Assembly (NCBI GenBank): GCA_026986235.1
Contig: JALSOY010000007.1
Location: 1 to 5,620 of the forward strand
DNA from: Caldifarciminota bacterium
GTDB lineage: Bacteria > Hydrothermota > Hydrothermia > B15-G9 > WFZT01
Reading direction: 5' to 3'
DNA length: 5,620 nt
A model generated the notes under the pieces. It did no database searches. It was not told the DNA's origin and saw only the letters and a list, made by a program, of their open reading frames with translations. The translations under genes were made by a program, and so were the position numbers. Positions 1 through 5,484 of this stretch are shown piece by piece (position 1 is the first letter of the stretch; each line of letters begins with the position of its first letter).

Positions 1-1
1 A

Positions 2-274
2 GAGGCTGCCAGATCTCTCGTTTATTCAGTTGCGAGGTATGCGGATTCCGGTGCCAAGAGTTTTTCAAAGGAGGCGGCGATGGCCAAGGCCTTTGCCTCT
101 GATGTGGCGATGAAGGTAACTGTGGATGCCGTGCAGGTGTTTGGTGGCTACGGTTACATGAAGGATTATCCTGTTGAGAAGTACATGAGGGATGCGAAGA
201 TAACGCAGATTTACGAGGGGACCAACCAGATACAGAGACTTGTGGTTGCAAGGGCTTTGATGAGGGAGTATTAA
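2..274 (+). CDS. Acyl-CoA dehydrogenase, C-terminal part (5' end outside window)
   Basis: The last 90 residues of a flavoprotein acyl-CoA dehydrogenase are visible; the frame is open to the left edge, so the start lies outside. These enzymes oxidise an acyl-CoA to the trans-2-enoyl-CoA using FAD and pass the electrons to electron-transfer flavoprotein. The segment is the C-terminal four-helix domain. It shows the family stretch QVFGGYGYMKDYPVEKYMRD, followed by ITQIYEGTNQIQR. The Glu of YEGT (codon 215-217) matches the catalytic base of medium- and short-chain members (Glu376 of human MCAD). The end, LVVARALMREY, is at the usual family terminus, so the C-terminus is complete. An ATG at 80 is internal and is not a start. 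The acyl chain specificity cannot be told from this part. A 16-bp hairpin begins 3 nt after the stop codon. Family assignment is secure; substrate is unknown. Confidence 0.95.
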   Translation, partial: EAARSLVYSVARYADSGAKSFSKEAAMAKAFASDVAMKVTVDAVQVFGGYGYMKDYPVEKYMRDAKITQIYEGTNQIQRLVVARALMREY

Positions 275-277
275 AGG

Positions 278-312
278 TTTTGGGGGCGCGCGCTTTGCGC
301 GCGCCCCCAAAA
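278..312. terminator. Perfect GC-rich hairpin between operons, possible atypical terminator
   Basis: A perfect inverted repeat has 16-bp arms (TTTT plus GGGGGCGCGCGC on the left) and a 3-nt loop TTT at 294-296. Twelve of the 16 pairs are G-C and there is no mismatch. It starts 3 nt after the acyl-CoA dehydrogenase stop, where a transcription terminator is expected. The flanks are the reverse of a classical intrinsic terminator: the T-run precedes the stem and an A-run (309-314) follows it. Neither strand therefore gives a U-tract after the hairpin. It could be a U-tract-less terminator, a 3'-end stabiliser or processing site, or a copy of a dispersed intergenic palindrome. Structure is certain; function is inferred. 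Confidence 0.6.
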
Positions 313-324
313 AATCTAAAAAGT

Positions 325-332
325 GAGGTGAT
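325..332 (+). promoter_or_regulatory. Strong Shine-Dalgarno sequence for the STAS gene
   Basis: GAGGTGAT is an exact 8-base complement of the 3' end of 16S rRNA. It ends 5 nt before the GTG at 338 (7 nt counted from the GAGGTG core). It decides the start. The ATG at 331 that overlaps it is in a different frame and meets a stop after five codons. In the correct frame the codon at 329-331 is a stop, which leaves GTG 338 as the first possible start. The site lies only 12 nt downstream of the hairpin at 278-312. Confidence 0.8.
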
Positions 333-337
333 GCAAG

Positions 338-685
338 GTGACGATTGAAGTACACACTCTTAAAGACGGGAATGGCAACGAGGTGATCCTTTTTAAACTA
401 TTTGGTGACCTTGATGCCTTCTCCTCCAAAGATTTCAAAAACATGGTCATAGATTTTGCAGAAAAGGGACACAACAGGTACATAGTTGATCTCTCTGGCA
501 CTCCTTTTATTGATAGTTCCGGCCTCGTTGCCCTCATATCACTCCTCAAACGGGCCAGAATGATGGACGGTTATGTCAGACTGGTGGGGATTCAGCAGTC
601 CGTTAAAGAGATATTCGAGATTACCGGACTCGATAAGGTCTTTGAGTTCTACGACACCGTAGAAGAAGCACTGCAAGCTGGATAA
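338..685 (+). CDS. STAS-domain anti-sigma-factor antagonist (RsbV/SpoIIAA-like)
   Basis: This is a 115-residue single STAS domain, the usual length of RsbV/SpoIIAA proteins. In known partner switches the unphosphorylated form binds the cognate anti-sigma kinase and frees its target; phosphorylation on one serine blocks this. Visible landmarks are the N-terminal strand-turn LFGDLDAFSS (about 21-30) and the core IVDLSGTPFIDSSGLVALIS (49-68). DSSG at 59-62 places the phosphorylatable serine at Ser61, equivalent to SpoIIAA Ser58. The C-terminal part, with VRLVGIQQSVKEIFEITGLD (80-99), is the typical last strand and helix. There is no signal peptide or membrane segment, so it should be cytosolic. 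The start is GTG, set by a strong Shine-Dalgarno sequence. The stop TAA directly abuts the ATG of the kinase gene. It is the first gene of the signalling cassette. Confidence 0.95.
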   Translation: MTIEVHTLKDGNGNEVILFKLFGDLDAFSSKDFKNMVIDFAEKGHNRYIVDLSGTPFIDSSGLVALISLLKRARMMDGYVRLVGIQQSVKEIFEITGLDKVFEFYDTVEEALQAG

Positions 686-1087
686 ATGTCTATTTTCGTC
701 GTTCAATCAAAACTTGAGAACCTGAAGGCGGTAAGGGACTGGCTCGGGAAGGTCCTCTCAGGGTACGGTTTTGACGAGAAGACCCGATTTGCCATTGTTA
801 CGGCTACTAACGAAGTGGTGACCAATGTTATCGTACACACTTATAAGGAGGCCTCCTTCGGTAAGGTGGGTATTGAAGTGGGGGTGAGTGAGAATCTGGT
901 GGAGGTGAGGGTTTTTGACTTCAGACCCGGTTATCAGATCAGTTTAAAGAGCAGCAGCGATCCTGAGAGCGGTTTTGGTCTGAGGATTGTGAGAAACCTC
1001 ATGGATGAATTTTTCCACTTCCACGATGAGAGGGGGAATAATTTTGTCCTGCGAAAGCATGTCTCTACCCGGGTTCGTTCAAAGTAA
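686..1087 (+). CDS. GHKL serine kinase / anti-sigma-type regulator (RsbW/SpoIIAB-like)
   Basis: This 133-residue protein is one HATPase_c_2 domain, the normal size of RsbW/SpoIIAB. Its expected role is to phosphorylate the upstream STAS protein and, when free, to bind and inhibit an output partner. The N-box reads ATNEVVTNVIVHTY (40-53). It carries Glu43, the likely catalytic base, and Asn47, the Mg-ATP ligand. The G1 box is DFRPGY (78-83): the adenine-contacting Asp78 is kept, but the first glycine of the usual DxGxG is Arg80. The G2 box is GFGLRIVRNLMDE (96-108). The closing strand GNNFVLRK (117-124) is typical. There is no transmembrane segment. Translation starts on the base after the STAS stop with no good Shine-Dalgarno sequence, which suggests coupled translation. 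Its 3' end overlaps the phosphatase gene. The family is secure; the target is unknown because no sigma factor lies nearby. Confidence 0.92.
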   Translation: MSIFVVQSKLENLKAVRDWLGKVLSGYGFDEKTRFAIVTATNEVVTNVIVHTYKEASFGKVGIEVGVSENLVEVRVFDFRPGYQISLKSSSDPESGFGLRIVRNLMDEFFHFHDERGNNFVLRKHVSTRVRSK

Positions 1088-2462
1088 ACTCAAAGAGATC
1101 GAAGATTTCCTCGACGAAAGATGGAGATTATCTGACGGATCCCGGAAAGTGGTGGGCGAGGTTATGAAAATGGTTCGCGAACTTGTAGAGTTTGAGGAAT
1201 CTGAGATCAGGGCAATGGTTAAGGATGTCATTGATGCCTACGAGGAGCTTTTCATTTTCCACACGATCAACGAGACTCTTGCCTCTCTCCTCGACGAGAA
1301 TGAAGTTTCAAGGGTGGTACTCGAGAAGGCGGTAAGTATAGTGAAGGCCCGTAGGGCTTCTGTGATGTTACTCGATGAGACGGGTGAGAAAATGAGGATT
1401 GTCCACGCCCGTGGCATTCCGGATCAAATAGTCAGGAGTGTGGAGGTTCGTGTCGGTGATCCTTACGCAGGATGGGTTCTTGAAAAGAGGAAGCCCTTAC
1501 TCGTTGAGGACATTGATAGATTGCCTGAGAATTTAAAGCTTCCGAGCCGGGGTAAGTATTCTTCCAGATCATTTCTCATCGTTCCCATTCTTGCAAGAGA
1601 TATGAAGGGTGAAGACACGCCTCTTGGAGTGATCAACCTTGCAGACAGGGAGGATGGAGTCTTTACTGCGGGGGATCTGAAGCTTGTCCTTGCTCTTGCC
1701 CGTGCAGCAGGCGCGTTTATCCTCAATACGAGGTTGATGAAAGAGATGCGAAAGAACGAGATTTTGAGGCACGAACTCGAAATTGCAGCGTCCATACAGA
1801 GGTCAATGTTACCTTCAGGGTATTACCGTGATAGAAGGTTTGAAATAGCGGGGTTCTGCCAGCCCGCCGGTTATGTTGGAGGTGATTATTTCGATTACAC
1901 CGTTGATGAAAATGGAGTGAGGGCGATAATAGGCGATGTTTCCGGCCATGGACTCGGCGCCGCACTGTACATGTCAACTTTCAGGAGTTTTTTCAGAGCA
2001 CTTAAAGAGACGGAAATTCACGAAATTTTTGATGTTCTAAACCGTCTGCTCCTTGAGGATTCCGGTGAAATGTTCGTCACATCCGCATTGGCAGAGGTGG
2101 AGAACGGGGTACTCAGGGTTTCTGTTGCCGGGCATCCACCCCCGATAGTTTTCAGGAATGGAAGAGCTGAGGTTCTGAAAAGGGGTGGACTTCCACTTGG
2201 AGTGTTTGAAAACATCGATTCGTCTGTTGAAGAGATGGAGCTTGAAGGAGGTAACTTTGTTCTGCTTTACACAGATGGCCTTGTAGATGTAAAGGGTAAG
2301 AATGGTGAACGATTTGGGACTGACAGATTGGTTGAGTTGATAGAGAGAAACTGGAATAAGGATCTGAAAGAAATTACAGATGTCATCAAAGATAGCGTCA
2401 TGGAATTTTCCGAAGGGGTACTTGACGATGATTTAACTTTTTTGATGGTAAGGATACTATGA
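1059..2462 (+). CDS. GAF-PP2C serine phosphatase (RsbU/SpoIIE-like)
   Basis: The product (467 residues from this start) probably dephosphorylates the STAS protein. Residues 1-65 are charged and helical. A GAF domain spans about 70-225 (RASVMLLDE, GWVLEKRKPLLVEDID, SFLIVPI, LGVINLADREDGVF) and should sense a small ligand or a partner. A linker helix, MKEMRKNEILRHELEIAASI, leads into the PP2C domain at about 240-467. The phosphatase shows the switch-helix motif AASIQRSMLP (243-252), GGDYFDY with Asp276, IGDVSGHGLGAALYMS with Asp293, AGHPPP (357-362), LLYTDGLVD with Asp406, and DDDLT (456-460), so all metal-binding acids are present. No membrane segment is seen. The start is uncertain. ATG 1059 overlaps the kinase gene by 29 nt and is my choice because it is the nearest ATG to the previous stop. 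TTG 1044 has a better-spaced purine-rich site, AGGGGG at 1031-1036; ATG 1026 and 1005 would need longer overlaps. Confidence 0.93.
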   Translation: MSLPGFVQSKLKEIEDFLDERWRLSDGSRKVVGEVMKMVRELVEFEESEIRAMVKDVIDAYEELFIFHTINETLASLLDENEVSRVVLEKAVSIVKARRASVMLLDETGEKMRIVHARGIPDQIVRSVEVRVGDPYAGWVLEKRKPLLVEDIDRLPENLKLPSRGKYSSRSFLIVPILARDMKGEDTPLGVINLADREDGVFTAGDLKLVLALARAAGAFILNTRLMKEMRKNEILRHELEIAASIQRSMLPSGYYRDRRFEIAGFCQPAGYVGGDYFDYTVDENGVRAIIGDVSGHGLGAALYMSTFRSFFRALKETEIHEIFDVLNRLLLEDSGEMFVTSALAEVENGVLRVSVAGHPPPIVFRNGRAEVLKRGGLPLGVFENIDSSVEEMELEGGNFVLLYTDGLVDVKGKNGERFGTDRLVELIERNWNKDLKEITDVIKDSVMEFSEGVLDDDLTFLMVRIL

Positions 2463-2788
2463 TTTACACCTATCTGAAGGATTCAACGACCCGGAGAATA
2501 CTCGAATATCTTGTCGGAGATGTCAGGTGCTTCGGAAATCTTGAGGACTTAATTAAAGGAGTCAGGGGTGAACCCGCGCCGGTTGTGGTGACGGGAGGGG
2601 ATCTCGGAAAGGAGGAACTGATCCAGGTGATAAAAAGAATCAGGGGAGAATCTCCGGCGGCCAGGATCGTGGTTATTACGACATCCGGTCAGGAGTTTGA
2701 TCAGGAAAACATCATGAAAAACGGTGCAGATGCCGTTTTCACGAAGCCCTACAGTCCCAAGCAACTCGTAGAGGCTCTCAGGACATGA
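2459..2788 (+). CDS. Degenerate response-regulator receiver domain (pseudo-receiver)
   Basis: This 109-residue stand-alone protein has the length and the second half of a CheY-like receiver. RIVVITTSG (69-77) is strand 4 with the switch Thr/Ser. GADAVFTKPYSPKQLVEAL (89-107) is strand 5 with the conserved Lys96-Pro97 and the last helix. The first half lacks the active site. The acidic pair expected after strand 1 is replaced in MIYTYLKDS. Where the phosphoacceptor Asp should end strand 3, the sequence is VVVTGGDLG (42-50), with glycine at the aligned place. Asp48 is two positions later and is a weak alternative. Phosphorylation is therefore unlikely, and it may act as a protein-binding module. 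The ATG overlaps the phosphatase stop as ATGA, with TAAGGA at 2449-2454 upstream. The next gene overlaps its own stop in the same way. The fold is inferred from sequence pattern. Confidence 0.75.
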   Translation: MIYTYLKDSTTRRILEYLVGDVRCFGNLEDLIKGVRGEPAPVVVTGGDLGKEELIQVIKRIRGESPAARIVVITTSGQEFDQENIMKNGADAVFTKPYSPKQLVEALRT

Positions 2789-4404
2789 TCTTTATTGCCC
2801 TTCTTTTGAGCTTCAACATTTACACTGATCTCCTGTCAGTGAGGAACTACAAGAGTTACACATCGAGAATTTCATGGAGATCCCGATACGGAATATACAT
2901 CAATACAAGCATGGAGAGTAATTTTGACAGACTTCTCTCGAAGGGTATTAATTCGACACTATACCAGGTGGGATACGAAAAGAGTTTCGGAGGAGACAGG
3001 AGGTTGCAGATAACAACAGGCTTCGGTTTTAAACTTGAAAAGAGAGGGAATACGGAGATAGGCAGGCGTAATTTGCTCGTCAGGGCAATTTATGAGGCTC
3101 CTGTTCTGGGTTTACTCAGAATAAACCCATCTATTGGGTTTGACTTCCTTGAATACTTTGGCACAGGCAAAACCTCGCTTGACAACTCCGGCCCCGGGGG
3201 TTCTTTTTCCGCTGAGATACTCCCTCTGAACGCCAGGCTGTTGTTTTTCTTTGAAGACAAAAATCTTTACATGGAGAAAAAAGGAGAGGCGGAGATCAAC
3301 AGGGTTTTTGACTTCAAGAGTGCAAAACTTTTCCTGAAGTACGATCTCGAGAGGAGGTACCAGAGATATACCATTCAGAGGGAGGAATCTCTCAGGAATA
3401 CCCACCACGGATTTAACATCCTTTTAAAGAAGAGATTTTCGACTTGGACCAGGCTGGAGGCGTCTTATAACGGGGATTTTAACAACCTGGATTATGGGAG
3501 AGGCAATATAAAGACGAACAGCAGGAACAGGTATTCTTTCGATTTCAGGTTTTTTACAAAATTTTCGTTTCTGAATCTTGCTTTTGAGTTTCAGACCGGG
3601 GGAGACATCCTCGATTACAGGGTGATAAAGAATGATGAATTTGTAAAGTCCAACCGTCTTTCCCTGGATATCCAGAAAACGGGTAACCTTTTTGGTGGCC
3701 TGTCAATGGATGTTTCCATTGATAGATATAACTATCCCGAGCTTTTTATTTCACCCCAGAGGGATTCGAGGAACATACATCTTGAAAGTTTTATCGGTTT
3801 CAACCTGAAAGACTACACGAATGTATTGAAGTTTTCGGGAACGAGGCATGACCTTTCGTACATAAAATCATTTTATTCAGCCAATTCGAAATACACTTAC
3901 AGACTTTATTTGACTGACAGATCCTTTTACACGAGGGGCACTTCCCGGTTTTTTACTGAGTTCGAGCTTTTTTCTCAGTTTTCTCTGTTTCCCTACGATC
4001 CTTACAGAGGGATATATACGAGGTACTTTTTGAATAGTATTGGGCTAAAAAGAGGAGAAAGCAACCTGTGGCAGGTTGCGTTTAAGTTTCAGGATCAGGG
4101 GAGTTTCGTAAAGGATATTGAGACAGGGGACTACTTTTATGTAAAGAGGGTGTCCATTTTTGAGGTGAATTTTGTATCCACCGCTTCTGTGGGGGAGTGG
4201 AGGGGTGTAGGGATATTTTCGAAAAATACTCTAACTGTGAGGTACAAAAAGCCCGTGAATTCAGAGAAAATGCTTGAAATTAAGGATCTTGGTATGGGAA
4301 TAGCCTTTCAGGGGGAGTCCCTTAATGTAGAGCTTTCGAGGGTTTTCAGGTTTAGAGGCAAAGATTATTTCACCCTGTCAGCTTCTTACAGCCGGAGTTT
4401 ATGA
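2785..4404 (+). CDS. Predicted outer-membrane beta-barrel protein, unrecognised family
   Basis: The product is 539 residues long and I do not recognise a family. It has no cysteine. It is rich in Phe, Tyr, Arg, Lys and Asn, and along almost its whole length shows short stretches of alternating hydrophobic and polar residues, such as RLSLDIQKTG and SLNVELSRVFRFRG. These are separated by polar turns, the pattern of a transmembrane beta-barrel. A short hydrophobic leader, MIFIALLLSFNIY, could be a signal sequence, but it lacks the usual basic N-terminus and an obvious signal-peptidase site. The last strand, YFTLSASYSRSL, ends in Leu rather than the aromatic residue common in BAM substrates. ATG 2785 is the only candidate start after the in-frame stop at 2698. 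It overlaps the pseudo-receiver stop (ATGA) and has only a weak ribosome site. It could be a porin, an export barrel or a surface scaffold. Confidence 0.7.
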   Translation: MIFIALLLSFNIYTDLLSVRNYKSYTSRISWRSRYGIYINTSMESNFDRLLSKGINSTLYQVGYEKSFGGDRRLQITTGFGFKLEKRGNTEIGRRNLLVRAIYEAPVLGLLRINPSIGFDFLEYFGTGKTSLDNSGPGGSFSAEILPLNARLLFFFEDKNLYMEKKGEAEINRVFDFKSAKLFLKYDLERRYQRYTIQREESLRNTHHGFNILLKKRFSTWTRLEASYNGDFNNLDYGRGNIKTNSRNRYSFDFRFFTKFSFLNLAFEFQTGGDILDYRVIKNDEFVKSNRLSLDIQKTGNLFGGLSMDVSIDRYNYPELFISPQRDSRNIHLESFIGFNLKDYTNVLKFSGTRHDLSYIKSFYSANSKYTYRLYLTDRSFYTRGTSRFFTEFELFSQFSLFPYDPYRGIYTRYFLNSIGLKRGESNLWQVAFKFQDQGSFVKDIETGDYFYVKRVSIFEVNFVSTASVGEWRGVGIFSKNTLTVRYKKPVNSEKMLEIKDLGMGIAFQGESLNVELSRVFRFRGKDYFTLSASYSRSL

Positions 4405-5483
4405 GGATACTCCAGGTGTCAGATTCATACTATCCTTTCAGGGGTGGAGTCGCGGAGCACATTTTCCATCTTTCAAAGGAACTGAGGTCTCTGGGGCACG
4501 AAGTTTATGTTCTCACTGCGAACTACCCCGGATATAGAAGAAAAGACCCTTTTGTCCACAGGGTGGGAAAGGTTGTGATTTTTCCACCTCTTAAGGTATT
4601 TAACTATACTAATCTGACTGTTACACTCGTAAATCCGGTGGATGTCAGGGATTTTTTAAGGGAGAACAGTTTTGACATCGTTCATACTCACGGGCCTCTG
4701 ACATTCAATCTCCCCCAGATTGCCCTTCATTATTCACGCAGTTGTAATGTGGCAACATTTCACACGGCCTTTGTGGGATTTAACTTCAACAGGATCTTTA
4801 AGATCTTCTGGGGAAGGTGGGCGGAGAGGATACAGGTGGCTGTATTTGTTTCAAAAACAGCAAAAGATCATGCCTCTGTTTTCAGATTCAAAAAAGAGTT
4901 TATTGTACCAAATGGGGTTGATCTGAAAAGATTTTCTCCTGTGGGGGAGAGGTTTGATCTGTCTGAAAGGCCGGTTGTGTTGTTTGTCGGGAGGCTTGAA
5001 AGGAGAAAGGGTCTTGAGGTTTTGATAGAGGCAGTTAAAGGGCTTGAAGTTGAGCTTATCGTGGTGGGCGATGGGCCTCTTTCTGAATATTACAGAAAGA
5101 TGGCTCCTTGTGCCCGTTTCGTCGGAGAAGTCGATCCGGATGTGTTACCGACTTATTACCGCTCTGCCGATGTGTTTGTTGCTCCTTCCCTGGGCGGAGA
5201 GTCTTTTGGCATAGTTTTACTTGAAGCCATGGCCTCCGGTGTGCCGGTTATTGCCTCTGATATCCCGGGCTACAGAAATGTCGTGGTTCATCGAAAAAAC
5301 GGTCTTCTTTTTGAAAGCGGGAACTCTGAGGCCCTGAGATTTCAACTTTTTGAACTCTTGAAAGAACCTTCCTTGAAAAATAATTTAATCAATGGAGGGC
5401 TTAAAACCGCTGAAATGTACAGCTGGAAAGTGATTTCCAGGAAAATTGAGAAAATTTACCACACCTGTCTGAAGGAGGATTAA
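4401..5483 (+). CDS. GT4-family glycosyltransferase, PimA-like motifs
   Basis: This 360-residue GT-B enzyme is of normal length for family GT4, retaining enzymes that move a sugar from a nucleotide-sugar to a lipid or glycan acceptor at the cytoplasmic face of the membrane. The N-terminal acceptor domain begins MRILQVSDSYYPFRGGVAEH, with the glycine pair at 15-16, and includes VHTHGP (94-99) and FHTAF. The C-terminal donor domain has VPNGVD (169-174) and FVGRLERRKG (195-204), with Arg198 and Lys203 placed to hold the donor phosphates. It also has VVGDGP and the EX7E signature Glu267 to Glu275 in GGESFGIVLLEAMASGVPVIAS. The GGESFGIVLxEAM run resembles phosphatidylinositol mannosyltransferase PimA, but the sugar and acceptor cannot be deduced. 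It overlaps the barrel stop by ATGA, with GGAG at 4394-4397. A role in surface glycolipid or polysaccharide synthesis is inferred. Confidence 0.93.
   Translation: MRILQVSDSYYPFRGGVAEHIFHLSKELRSLGHEVYVLTANYPGYRRKDPFVHRVGKVVIFPPLKVFNYTNLTVTLVNPVDVRDFLRENSFDIVHTHGPLTFNLPQIALHYSRSCNVATFHTAFVGFNFNRIFKIFWGRWAERIQVAVFVSKTAKDHASVFRFKKEFIVPNGVDLKRFSPVGERFDLSERPVVLFVGRLERRKGLEVLIEAVKGLEVELIVVGDGPLSEYYRKMAPCARFVGEVDPDVLPTYYRSADVFVAPSLGGESFGIVLLEAMASGVPVIASDIPGYRNVVVHRKNGLLFESGNSEALRFQLFELLKEPSLKNNLINGGLKTAEMYSWKVISRKIEKIYHTCLKED
5472..5480 (+). promoter_or_regulatory. Strong Shine-Dalgarno sequence for ligA
   Basis: AAGGAGGAT lies inside the last codons of the glycosyltransferase gene. Its GGAGG core ends 6 nt before the ATG at 5485. 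It is the strongest canonical ribosome site among the downstream genes. This suggests ligA is translated efficiently on its own even if it shares the upstream transcript. Confidence 0.75.
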
Positions 5484-5484
5484 A

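Noticed and set aside
275..337. Promoter for the signalling operon in the only intergenic gap
   Set aside because: The 63-nt gap is filled by the hairpin and the Shine-Dalgarno site, and I see no convincing -35/-10 pair; a promoter may lie within the upstream gene.
331..348. ATG at 331 as start of the STAS gene
   Set aside because: It is in another frame and reaches a stop after five codons; GTG 338 gives the full STAS domain.
65..355. Minus-strand open frame of 96 codons across the acyl-CoA dehydrogenase end and the hairpin
   Set aside because: It is antisense to a clear family domain, reads through the hairpin, and its translation resembles no protein pattern.
1463..1977. Several minus-strand open frames inside the phosphatase gene
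   Set aside because: They mirror a well-conserved GAF-PP2C coding region and have no ribosome sites or recognisable domains.
3123..3141. 7-bp inverted repeat AAACCCA/TGGGTTT in the barrel gene
   Set aside because: Short, intragenic and followed by no T-run; compatible with chance.
4061..4079. Perfect 8-bp inverted repeat with 3-nt loop (GCAACCTG/CAGGTTGC) in the barrel gene
   Set aside because: A repeat of this size is expected about once by chance in a window this long, it has no U-run, and it lies mid-gene.
4720..4926. 68-codon + strand frame inside the glycosyltransferase
   Set aside because: The main frame carries the conserved GT4 motifs, so this is an out-of-frame shadow.
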